Program-made: the position numbers and the translations under genes
In this document: piece by piece, positions 46,785 to 57,300 of the stretch
How the letters are laid out: every line of letters starts with the position of its first letter
Position numbering within the stretch: position 1 is the stretch's first letter
NCBI GenBank assembly: GCA_902728285.1
Contig: CACVBU010001358.1
Coordinates: forward strand, 2,589,978-2,653,977
Source: Clytia hemisphaerica
Lineage: Eukaryota; Cnidaria; Hydrozoa; Leptothecata; Clytiidae
DNA: 64,000 bases
Direction: 5' to 3'
The notes under the pieces: model-generated
Databases searched by the model: none
What the model saw: only the letters and a program-made list of their open reading frames with translations
Told to the model about the DNA's origin: nothing

Positions 46785-47460
46785 AAGTTTTTTTGTAAGA
46801 ACAAGCTTTATAAGTTCATAAGGCTTCAGTTTCCAAAACATTAATAGTGAGGTCTGTTAGCATAAAAATACTTCAGATGGTGATTAAATAAAACATGAAA
46901 TTTGGTCAATTTGTACCAAAATTACGAGGTTTTTAATTTTTGCTTGGAAAGGCTTATGATGACGTCATCAAAAAACTTTCAACCTCCATAACTTTTGATA
47001 GGAAGATTTTCAAGGCATGTTTTATACCTCAATTTTTATCAGCATTTCATGCTCTTTCCGCTAGAACCATCAGATTTTGAATATTTTCAAAAAAATAATT
47101 TTTTGCCCAGCCACCTGATGACGTCATCTGGCAGGTGGCCAGAGGTGGCAAAATTTGGTGTTACTGTTTAAAATTAAGTTTTAGACCCTCTATGGATCAT
47201 CTGTGCCAAATTTAATGCTTTAATCACCATCTGAAGTATTCTTACGTTTTTATGTGCTACCTGACCTCACTATAAGAATAAGTTAAGAACATCTTAAGGC
47301 TTTGTGGACTCTAGAACAACCGATCCCTTAAAAAATGGACATCTTTATTCACAAAAATGTCGAAAATAGGAACATGTTAAGGACTTTTTTATAGGCTTAA
47401 AACTCAAAAGTTAAGAACGACCGAAGACTTCAAAATTTTTGAATGTTCTTATAAAAAAGT
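46785..47460. mobile_element. Family B element interrupted by a MITE
   Basis: Left part 46785-46846 (TTTTTTTGTAAGAACAAGCTTTATAAG, AGGCTTCAG) and right part 47271-47460 (AAGAATAAGTTAAGAACATC ... TGTTCTTATAAAAAAGTGTG) together make one family B copy. Confidence 0.6.
46847..47270. mobile_element. 424-bp TIR element with TA duplication, nested in family B
   Basis: TA|GTGAGGTCTGTTAGCATAAA and ACTTCAGATGGTGATTAAA are mirrored by TTTAATCACCATCTGAAGT and ATGTGCTACCTGACCTCAC|TA. Two GATGACGTCATC palindromes lie inside. Tc1/mariner-like by its target site. Confidence 0.75.
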
Positions 47461-47513
47461 GTGTATGTGTTAAAAGCAATATATTAAAAGATTTTAAATC
47501 AAAACTTCCTTAC

Positions 47514-48561
47514 CAGGCATACATTTACAACAACCAGTTTTCTCGCTCGTCAATTTCAGATATTCTCCCTGTATATAAAATGAAAACAATATTGAACTAG
47601 TCTGAATCGCAGACCTCTACAAAACCCCAGATAGTATAAGGAACACGAATAAAAATTAGTGGATGCCAGCAGCCTAATATTGAACATGACCGGTGTAGAT
47701 AGCTTGGTCCCTGTCTTTAGTAGCCAAGAAGAATCTTTTAGTAAAAGAGGATAAGATGAAAGGGCGTAAATGGGCTTTTCCAGAAAAAAAAATTACCCCC
47801 ACTGTTGAGGATATTGATTTTTGGAAGTATCAAACCCCCTGGATATCCTACTTTATTAGTAAAGACCCCCTGGATATCTACTCTTAAAAATATGCTCAAC
47901 CCCCTGCCCCCTGAATATCTTCTCTTATAAAGATGCTTACCCCCTGGATATCGTATTTTTTAATTGAAAAGACACTTCACCCCTGGATATCCACTTCATT
48001 GTAGATATTTAACCCCCTGGATATTCACTTTTGAACAAAAATCGTTAACTCCCTGGATATCCGATATCCTCAATAGGGGGGGGGGTACGATCTATTTTTG
48101 GAAACGCCCAATGCCAACTGAAGATTAATAGTCTTTTGTGTGTGTTGTATTTATGGTGATCTCCAATTTTTTAAATTTCTATGCGATTGTGCTGTTCGCA
48201 CTGAAGGGTCTGGTAAGCAACAAATGTCAGTAAAAAATACTCTTTGAAAATTTCCTTTTAGTGGTCCTTGTCAAACTCAAATTATAATTCACAACTGTTT
48301 GGTGGCTCCTTAGAAGTTTTTTGTATCCAAAGATAATATACGGCAGTATGATTTTCGATCTAAAAATTTGGTCTCAAGAGAAAGCATGAACTTTAATATT
48401 GTCTGTTTGAAGAAAACCTATTTGGTCTTTTGAAGATCAAATTAGAAAGATTTAACACTTACATCACCGCAAGGGCTTGCCTCTGGACAACTTCTAAACA
48501 AGATGATACCAATGATTATACAAAGTGCTTTGTGGCAATCGTCTGGTGACCAGGGTCCCAT
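47514..48561 (-). CDS. Candidate TNF-receptor-like gene, first two coding exons
   Basis: Exon 48561-48463 (33 codons) encodes MGPWSPDDCHKALCIII and on, a signal-peptide-like core ALCIIIGIILF followed by SCPEASPCGD, with a donor GAT|GTAAGT. Exon 47568-47514 (55 nt, phase 0 to 1, acceptor TATATACAG, donor CCTG|GTAAGG) encodes GEYLKLTSEKTGCCKCMPG. The C-x(3)-EYL-x(6)-GCC-x-C-x-PG spacing is that of the first cysteine-rich domain of TNFRSF receptors. Phases match and all four splice sites are good. Later exons and a death domain were not found; they could lie further left, past the GPCR. A secreted Cys-rich peptide is the alternative. Confidence 0.42.
47771..48110. mobile_element. Family D element, copy 4, with GGATATCC array (inverse of copy 2)
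   Basis: TGGGCTTTTCCAGAAAAAAA ... TTTTTGGAAACGCCCA. The phrase ACCCCCTGGATATCC recurs six to seven times, bounded by CTGTTGAGGATATTGA and GATATCCTCAATAG. Lies in the intron of the candidate TNFR-like gene. Confidence 0.7.
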
Positions 48562-48905
48562 TTCAAGCTAGAATGGTGCATGGAAAATGTAAATCGACGA
48601 TACAGGACTCTTGATGATAAGTTGGATTTTAAAAGCAATATTAGAAAGTATTAGAGCCCCCTTACCCCAACTGTACCTCATTAAAATTTCTTCATCACTC
48701 TGTTGTCAAACCAACATTAATTTTGAAGCCCGTTATGTTTCCATTTCAATTCCCTTATTTCGCGTTTGGATGATCCTGATAACCAGGAGTTCTGATAGCG
48801 TTCAAAAAAGGTTATAATACGTCCATGGATCAATAAACTCAAAAAGTTGTGTGCTAGAGTATCAGTTTGAATAAAACAGATTGCAACTGTTGCTAAGAAA
48901 CCTAC

Positions 48906-49036
48906 CATGTGGACAGCTTGTTCTTCATCTAGACATGGATTATCTTTCGTTGAACTGATTTCTGCTCGTTTCCATACCTCCGTATGATGTCCTTTGTGTA
49001 AGCCACTGTATAATAGAACTGATGGTGGCGACCTGC
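48906..49036 (-). CDS. Possible upstream exon of the 48561 minus-strand gene
   Basis: Open between an acceptor CTTTTTACAG and a donor ATG|GTAGGT. It reads RSPPSVLLYSGLHKGHHTEV and on to NPCLDEEQAVHM, and its phase-0 donor would join in frame to LEMGPWSPDDC of the next exon. If that splice is real the ATG at 48561 is not the start. No family recognised. Confidence 0.25.
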
Positions 49037-49269
49037 CTGTAAAAAGTAGCATAACTTGCTTTGAAATTCTCCTATCAAATCTCTAAGTTTGGACCATTGA
49101 CTTCTAAGTCCGAAAGGCTAGACTCATAACCTTTGGATGGGAAATGAAGCCACTTATTTTCCATCCAGAATACCCGCGCGTAGTTTTTACACAAACGCCG
49201 GATTGAAACTATAAAACTAATCTATCGCTAGATTTCAAATAATGTAGTCCTCCAAAACAAAGGAACCGC

Positions 49270-49615
49270 TACAATCATAGTCGATATCTATTGAGAATTA
49301 AGCTAATTTCCTCGTTTTTCGATATTTGGAGTTCGGGCGAGAAAGTCGATTTTGGGCCATCTCTCAAATGTAATCGGATATTTCAATTTGGGTCGGGATT
49401 ATTTTATAGACCTCCAGGCTATATTATGAGCCTTATTGAACCATTTTTGAACATTTGGATCCTCAGATCCTAAGGTCCTGTTAAGTTTTAAGGCTCATGT
49501 TAAAACTCAGTGCTAAAACTCTACCTTTAGAGTACTTACAAATCGATTGTGGTTTCAAAACTCCACCGGGAGGTGGATTTCCCTTTTTTCTCAAATATTA
49601 CGACCATGATTGTAG
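49270..49615. mobile_element. Family F TIR element, copy 2
   Basis: CTACAATCATAGTCG ... CGACCATGATTGTAG, with the shared interior ATTTGGATCCTCAGATCCTAAGG and CTTACAAATCGATTGTGG. Confidence 0.7.
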
Positions 49616-51162
49616 ATATAATCCGTCTCCATGATTACGGCGCGTTCTACTTTCGGGCTTGAAACTCAATGGCTATAGTTTGGACAGCCCAAACTCAGAT
49701 TATGAATTAAATTTGAAAGAAAGTTGACTGTCTAGAGTCAATTGCATTGCCCTTTCTGTACATGTCAGTGCAATGGCGATGCAATACCTTATTTCAATAT
49801 TTTCAATCAATCGAGAATTTAAACATGATTGTGTCATGTATGAAAATAAGATCTTAATCACGAAATAAATTTGTTTGGAACTTGACTATTTCACAGCTCA
49901 AAACAAAAAAAAACACAATTTCATTCTTTCTCCTTTCTAGTCTAAAATCTTACTAAATCTTACCTGAATTCAGTGATGTGTCATTCCTTGATAAAACCTT
50001 GTTAAAAGCGAAAATATGGATAATAAATATGACCTGCTTTACCCACATTTTCGAAAATCTAATGCAGTACAATTCAACTAAGACAAACTTGCGTCTTCAA
50101 TAAAAAATCCAAACAGTTTTTACGAGACAGGCAGATATTCACAACAATAAAAAGTTGCCCCTTTTGAGCATAATTTGATAACCTCAAACATGTTCAACAG
50201 TTTGTACAAACTGAGTGAGTTTGTACAAACTGAGTGAATATGTAATGTTTTTATTCACATGCATCATCAGCGCACACCGCCGGGGTATAAGGGTGCGGTC
50301 GAAAGGTTGCTTATGAATTATGATTGGCTTATCTTGTTCCCGCCCGTTGATTCGATTGCGACCATCACGTGATTTATAGTGTAGTCTCGACTTTATGGTG
50401 ACTTAATGGGCGTTAAAGGGCGTTTAATGGGCGTTTTTGTCATAAAGCCTACTTTACACTTAGTTATACTTGAAATCATGCTTTCACAAAAAATGCAAAG
50501 ATGGAAGTATGGAAGATGAAGTTTTTGGAGTTTTGCTTTTGGCTTCTGCCCCTATCTTTCGAAAACAACCGAGGCATGAAAATATAAATATTTTGTTTAT
50601 TCAAGCCGGTTTTGTTGGAAGTGAAACATACTCTGTACTGTAGACCCATGCTTCTTTCTACCTACTTTCGCTTTCAACCATTTGTAATTAGGTTTCTAAA
50701 CTTGGTGTCCCTTCCTTCGGGTAAATATATGTTTTGAATTGAATTGAATTGAATTTTCTAACTTCTTTTTCATCCAGCTCTATTTCCTATCTCCTGTTCT
50801 CTCTGGCAGGTGGTTGGGTTCCCTCAGTTGCAGGGGTCTTTGAAAGGGATCATTGAAGGTTTCCAGGAGGCTATATACTCAATAGCCAAAGCTAGCATCA
50901 ATATTTATTTTCCATCCTCTTCTCTGTCTGTCTTTTTCTCACAAAATTTTACTTTCAAAGCACGTCAGGGTGTTCCACCCCCTCGCCTAAATAATTTCTA
51001 GAGGAACATTTTCATTCAAAATTTCCAGGAGGGGGGGGGGTTGGTGAAAGAGAATAGATATAGATAGACATCAATAATACCCCTGTAGCTATTTAATTAT
51101 TTTTCTTTGGATTAGAAACACTTAGAAACTTGGTCATTGCATGCATATTGGTGATATTGATT
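49616..51162. other. Gene-free stretch
   Basis: 50376-50462 holds a small inverted pair (GTGTAGTCTCGACTTTATG / CATAAAGCCTACTTTACAC) around GGGCGTTTAATGG repeats. GAGTGAGTTTGTACAAACT is duplicated at about 50200-50235. No exons recognised. Confidence 0.4.
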
Positions 51163-51306
51163 CAGGGCTTGAAATAACGGTCGGACATCGGACATTGTCC
51201 GACCCAAATAGCTTCATGTCTGACCCAAAAATCATGATTTTCAAGCTAAAGCAAACCTGATTGGACATTTTGTCCGACCCAATTGAAATCGTTATTTCGA
51301 GCCTTG
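51163..51306. mobile_element. 144-bp MITE with hAT-like CAGGG terminus
   Basis: CAGGGCTTGAAATAACGGTC at the left, CGTTATTTCGAGCCTTG at the right. CAGGG starts are frequent in hAT elements; the 8-bp duplication is not clean here because the neighbouring element abuts it. Inside, TTGTCCGACCCAA occurs in both orientations. Confidence 0.55.
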
Positions 51307-51313
51307 TTGATTG

Positions 51314-51643
51314 AGGACCCTGCCGACGCACCGGACTTAACGAACACCGGACACGCGAAAGTCAAATGAGAATTTTTTTTACCACCAGACAATCTCTACA
51401 CCGGACTTAAGGAAGTCGGATGTCCGGTGTCGGTGAAGGCTATTTTTTCCCACCGGACAATAAAAACACACCGGACATGACAAGTCCCGTGCGTCCGGTG
51501 TTTCTTAATTTTTCGTTTCATAAATGTCCGGCGTCCAAAATTCCCTGCATGCAACACTGGACTTATTGCGTCCGGTGTAGCGAAAGGATACTTTTTGCCA
51601 CCGGACAAATACACCGGACAGTCCGGTGCGTCGGCAGGGTCCT
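51314..51643. mobile_element. 330-bp hAT-like MITE with a perfect 8-bp target-site duplication
   Basis: The terminal repeat AGGACCCTGCCGACGCACCG is exactly inverse at the right end. The 8-mer GTTGATTG is present immediately before (51306-51313) and after (51644-51651). CACCGGAC occurs repeatedly inside in both orientations. Several overlapping 87-125-codon frames on both strands are products of this palindrome. An 8-bp TSD is diagnostic for hAT-class insertion. Confidence 0.85.
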
Positions 51644-52039
51644 GTTGATTGCATTGGACCATGAAAAAGCCCAGAATATACATGACCTGAACTTGGCCCG
51701 CGCATGTTCGGGACATGTTCGGGACATAGACCTTTTCGCCTTTCCATCGACCATATTGAATTGTATGCAAAAATTATGGTGGCCGCATTGCCCATAGTGT
51801 CCTCCAGGGTTTGTTCCCCCCACCAAATTCTTGATTTTTTTAAATCTCCCCCCTCTTTTTTTTCCCCCTATGACTTTTCGGTTTTTTAGTTTCCCCCCTC
51901 TTTTTTGCTTTCCCCCCAGAAAATTCTGAAAATATCAGTTCCCCCCATATACCGATATAAATTTCTCAAATTTCAACCTGACACAAACGTAAAATTATAT
52001 ATCCCCTTAGAAAGTATGCAAAACATATTCAAAAGTATA

Positions 52040-52218
52040 GACCTTTTTTCAAAGAGGACGTCCTGTTGAATAATTATGTAGTCCAGCCATAAAAACAATG
52101 ATAGAGCCATGCATAATTACTGTATCGTGCATATTGTAATAATTATGCATGGTTTTATCATTGTTTTTCTGCTGGACTACATAATTATTCAACAGGGTGG
52201 CCTCTTTGAAAAAAGGTC
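52040..52218. mobile_element. 179-bp near-perfect palindrome, TA-flanked MITE
   Basis: TA|GACCTTTTTTCAAAGAGG, TGTTGAATAATTATGTAGTC and AACAATGATA are mirrored on the right, ending CCTCTTTGAAAAAAGGTC|TA. The arms are about 80 bp, with a short GTGCATATTG-type loop. Confidence 0.85.
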
Positions 52219-54361
52219 TATTGATATAAAACTTACATCCATACCGTGAGTGATCCTAAATCCGACAGCCATGCCTAAATCAGATGGGGTCTTTCAAAGA
52301 TATATACAAACTAAAATAAAAACAAACCTTTCGCCGCTGTGACGCAATGAAGATACCAAAGTGTCAACTAAACTGATAGATTTGATACACTGAACCAATT
52401 GAACCAAAACATTAATTGCTTCTTATACAAAACATAATTTTTTATTACAAAGTTGTTAACGTTTTAAACACAAGCAACAGTTTTACAACTCTCACTTTTT
52501 TTATCACATTAATTGACATCTTGACATTTTAGTCATCTTGTTAGATGTTTTGTTTCGAGAGTTCTTGCAATATATAGTTTATTGTTCAACTTGGAGAGGG
52601 AATGTTTGTAAACATAGAATTTTTTTTCATATCAGTTATTAGCAGTACGTCACAAACAGCGATATTTCGATCGCACGGAAGCACTTCAAAATACCAGCTT
52701 TTTTGGAGTTTTGTCTTGTTAACCCAAACGCTTCAATCTCGCGTAGGCTCAGGGGTCAAGACTAGAACCCCCAATACGAGACACTTGCCTGACCGAAAAA
52801 AAATCATCATCATCAATTTTGTTAATTGTCAGAATCGTTTACTCACTGGAAATACGCAACTTTCTGAAGTTTCGTTGTTTTTCGGTTGTGCTTCATTTAA
52901 AAAATAACGAAGATGAAAAGTTACCATCAATCCCGCGAGTAAAAGAAAGTATTCCGACTAGTCTACGAAAAGTGTGCTCGCGCTACGAATAGAATATCTC
53001 GCAAATTAATATATGCATAAAACTGACAAAATCCTTTCTTTTTTATGCTTAGGTGACGTCACCATCGATCCTGATTTGACAATGGAGAACCAAATTTGGC
53101 AATGCATAATTATTACGAGCGGCCAAGAAAGTTTGTGTGACGCAAAAATTGCGCGATAAACGAAGCCCTAGAAAAACGCCCACTGAAAGTTGAAACTAGG
53201 AATTTATTGAATATTTCCCTAATGAAGTATCAAACTTTTTGTTTTTTGTAATTATTATAAATTCATAATTTGATAAATACTATTTTTTGAAAGTCAAAGG
53301 ACAATGAAAGCGAATTTAAGCTGATTGGGTGGATATTGGGCGGACGGACATTTTGCACGTTCCGAGATCGGAAATTAAACGAGAGTAAAAGATAGGGGCG
53401 TCTTAGTATGTAATATTAAATTTTTTTTTTTTTTTTTCGTGAATGAAAAATGAATTTTTGATCTTTTAATTAAGGAAATATAATATAATATATTATATTT
53501 GATTGTCAATGCCAAAAGATATTTCTTTACTTTACGAATATTCTGCTGTGTTGCTTCGCCACTTACCCCCGGATTGTTTTAGTAGGCACTTCGGTCACGT
53601 AAATAAAAACATGTGTATATGTTGAAGCCGACTGTGGACTGAACGAAATGGCAATTACATAAATCTGCATAAATTATTGTGGAAGTGAACGCTTTAGACG
53701 AAAATGTTTGGGAAATCAAAAAGACAACTTTTGTGAGAATGTTGAGTTTTGTTTATATTGCTGTTTGTGACGCACTGATTAGGGGGGGTAATCTCTTAGA
53801 ACAACAAGCACTTCAAAAAACCATAACATTAGACATAAACTCAAGCTGAAAAATCACCAGCGAAGGTACAAAAATAATCCTTATCGGGCTGATAGTAAAT
53901 TATTCTCCTGGGAATAGAACCGCCAAATGATCAATTTAAAACATTGATCTGAACCCCCTGATTTACAGCGGCTTTTACTAACGTGTTGGGTTTGACCTTG
54001 TATATCAAAACGGGGGTTTTAATATTTCTTGCACGGATAAGAATGTGAAATATGCTATAAAATGATGTCAATGTTTGTATAAGACCATGAATAATTATTA
54101 TGACTTTTGCATGAATTACTGTACTTAGAGAACTTTTGATAAACAAAGTAAGAAGGAAATCTACTGTGATTTAGGCAATAGTCAGTCAGCAAAAACTGGT
54201 GTTTGCTGTAAGCCTGATATTCACAATGAGATCTACTCTGATATTACCGAACTCAATCAATGATGAAAACTTTTAAAAATCTCAAACAGAATTTGACATG
54301 ACATGATATTTTTATTTTTGATCAACTTAGAGAAAAAAATAACTAACAAAGAACCACCATA
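52219..54361. other. Gene-free stretch upstream of EDC4
   Basis: No exons recognised. It should hold the EDC4 promoter. A poly-T run lies at about 53420 and an AATATAATATATTATATT stretch at 53478. Confidence 0.4.
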
Positions 54362-54393
54362 ATGGAAACTCCAGAATTACAACTTCAGGAAAT
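54362..54393 (+). CDS. EDC4: EDC4 exon 1 (start)
   Basis: ACCACCATAATGG gives a good start context. METPELQLQE plus two bases ends at a strong donor AAT|GTAAGT, and phase 2 matches the next exon's acceptor. An AG acceptor-like site (CAACTTAG) lies 31 nt upstream. Confidence 0.7.
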
Positions 54394-57300
54394 GTAAGTA
54401 TTGACAGGCTGCAAAAGTTTTTTATTGAATGTGATTTTTGATTTTTTTTCCTGCAATTTTTCTGCCATATTTGTGCATTTTTCAGAAGACAACCGCTCAG
54501 TTTTTTATTTGACGTCAAATACTTTAATGATTTTAAGGTTGTTCGATTTGATGCCATGGCATTGTCTCAGAAATGGGTGAATAAAAACAGAACTCAGTGG
54601 CTTTAGGTGGCTTAACTAATAAAATATTGAACAGTGTATATTAAATAAACAATCAAAAATCAAACAATCTTTGAGTGAGTTAAACCCACCCACACCCACA
54701 GTGTTCCTTTTCCCCTTGAAATAATCAAATCTTAATTGGTTAAAAGATACATCACATGACTTTCTGTGTTTTTTGAAAGCGAGTAGAAAAGAGTTTGGTT
54801 GAATATGGATTACATGTAACGCTGTTTAACTTTCTTTTTAGTGAGTGTGCTGGAAATGATGAGAATACTTCACATCAAATTCACTCAAAGCATGTCAGAA
54901 TAAAGCCGAGCATTTCAAATTCTTTTCAAGCTAATACAGCAAGCAATAAGGTACTTTGTTTGTCTCACATTGATTTTACTCCATAATGATACCCTGGCTG
55001 GCAGTTTTAGCATAAATGTTTATAAAAATGGGCTTTTGCCCAGCTACATGACATGCTTCTGTGACTGTCTTTCTAGCTGTCCAAGGATTATACAGTGTTC
55101 AAAATGATTATTGTCTGTTGGGAATTAATTATGTGTTGAATACAAAGTCATTCACACTGTTTTACAATAAAAACGCTTTTTTATTTCTTTTAATTATTCT
55201 TTTTTACACAGGTCAAAGTCAGCCAAATCTCAAAATTGGGATGGAAGGAAAAATTTTACCTTGGAAATCTTGTTTCTTGCAATGAGACATTTTTTGCTTA
55301 TATCATTCAAGGTAGGACGCGACCTGATTTTTTCTAAAAAGAGTTGTTGTAATGTTTTTTGTCTATTTCAAAACAAAGAAATATACAATTTATAAGTCCA
55401 GGCCCAGCATTTTGTCAGATATTAATTGTTTTTGAAGAGAAATTCACATAAAGATAACAGTGTTCTTCATTTTAAAAGAACCATTTGTTTTCTTCACTAG
55501 CAATGAAAATGATAATTTTTAGGAAAATAAATTTTGAAAGTCAAATCGAAAATAAATCCTTGTTTATAATGACTGTACATCAAAAGTTACCTTTTGCCTT
55601 CAGGTATCAGGTATATTGATTTAGATATTTGGTGTGGGACAACTAAAAAACCAGTGTAGATAGCCAAATTTTCTCCTGTGGCGCCATGTTGAACTCTTTT
55701 TTCACATACAAATTTCAATGTTTTTGGTTTTGAATGACTAGTGGACTGCTGCTGTAAATAGCGTTGGTTCGAAATTTTTCTAAAATAGGGGGATATACAA
55801 TATAAGGGGAATGAAATAAAAATGAAGGGGGGGGGTTCAGACCCCTCTGCACACTATGGATGATCTTAGTCAAACGAAAGTATTTTTTTCCAGCAAGAAC
55901 TAAGGAAGAGGCTGATTCAGTTCGTGTGATGAACCAGCACACATCAAGTAGAACATTGATCAAAGGATTCAACAAAAGGGTTGTGGACATTTCATTTGAA
56001 AGTTTCAGATCTAACAGGCTGGCCTGTGTCGATTCAACAGGGACGCTTCATGTGTATGAAATTTCAGACGGCGGTGCAAGTAGTGTCGAGTATCCTTTTC
56101 AGTATCCTCCATTTGATAATTGGATGGTTTTCTTTTACAGCTCTCCTCCATATGGACTCTTTTTTCTATTGTTCTATTGTTATTTTATAACTGAGCTGAA
56201 AATAACCAGAAAAGTAACAATTTTAAACCAAAATGAGAAGATTTAGCTTGGGGTAATTTTTTTTTTTGACAAAAATTGATAGAATTTAGGTTTATTTCCA
56301 AAATTAAGGAATAAGCGTTCATTTTTCTTTTAATTTTATAACTGCTTTGTTATAGGGAATTGGCATAAATAAATTTGTAAAGGGATTCAATCCTGTAGAT
56401 CAGACTAATTAAAGAAGCTTCTAAACCAAGATTATAGCCAATAAAACAGTTCGAGACTTCATTTTGTTTTTGGGGCAAAAGTGAATCATAGTTATGTGGC
56501 TGTGGCGTAAGAATCTATACATTCTAATTTAGTATAGTTATAGAAAATAATACACTATAATTTCTTAACTCGCATAAATTATATTCAGATTTAAAAGTAT
56601 CATTAAGATATCACGTAAAGAAGAATTATCAGATGTTAGCAGCCGTGTAGTATGGGCACCAAATCTGTTATTACCAGTGGAAGCTGGTCAAGACACAATG
56701 TTAGCCCTTTCAACTGGGAAAGGGGCAGTCATATTTAATTTGGAAATCATTTTGAAAAATCATGGGGAAGATGTCTACTTAGAGGATATTAAAGATGGGG
56801 TCATTATTCTAAAGGGTTGTCATAAAGAGGTATGCTTTACGTTGGTTTATGATGATATCGTTTGGTTACATCTAACTTTTGGTTTGCCCCTTGATTTGAC
56901 AAACTAACTTTAATTACACTGCTAATTGTCACCAGACACCATGCAACCTTGAAACCTTTTAATGTCTCTGAAATGTCTGTCTACCGAGTGCTCCAAAAAA
57001 AAGTATACAGATTTGTCAAGATATTGTGAGTTTATTGATTAGTTTTTTCTGTTGATTCGTTTTTTATTATACAACAGAAAGACTACTTTAAATATTGGTG
57101 TGTAAAAGTTTAAAGTCGGCCTTTATCCTGGGCATTCTTCTATACAATAAAAAAGAATCAACAAAAGATTGTTATTTGTAAGAGCAAACTATCTTGACAA
57201 ACCTGTATACTTATCTTTGGTGCACCCTGTATTGTTTTTGGAACCCCAGTCTTGGATATTGTGATTTCAGTCACCAGTCTCTTTTACAACCTTGTTCTTT

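Noticed and set aside
51396-51826. Several overlapping 87-125-codon frames on both strands
   Set aside because: They follow the CACCGGAC palindromes of a hAT-like MITE; open frames on both strands at once indicate composition, not coding.
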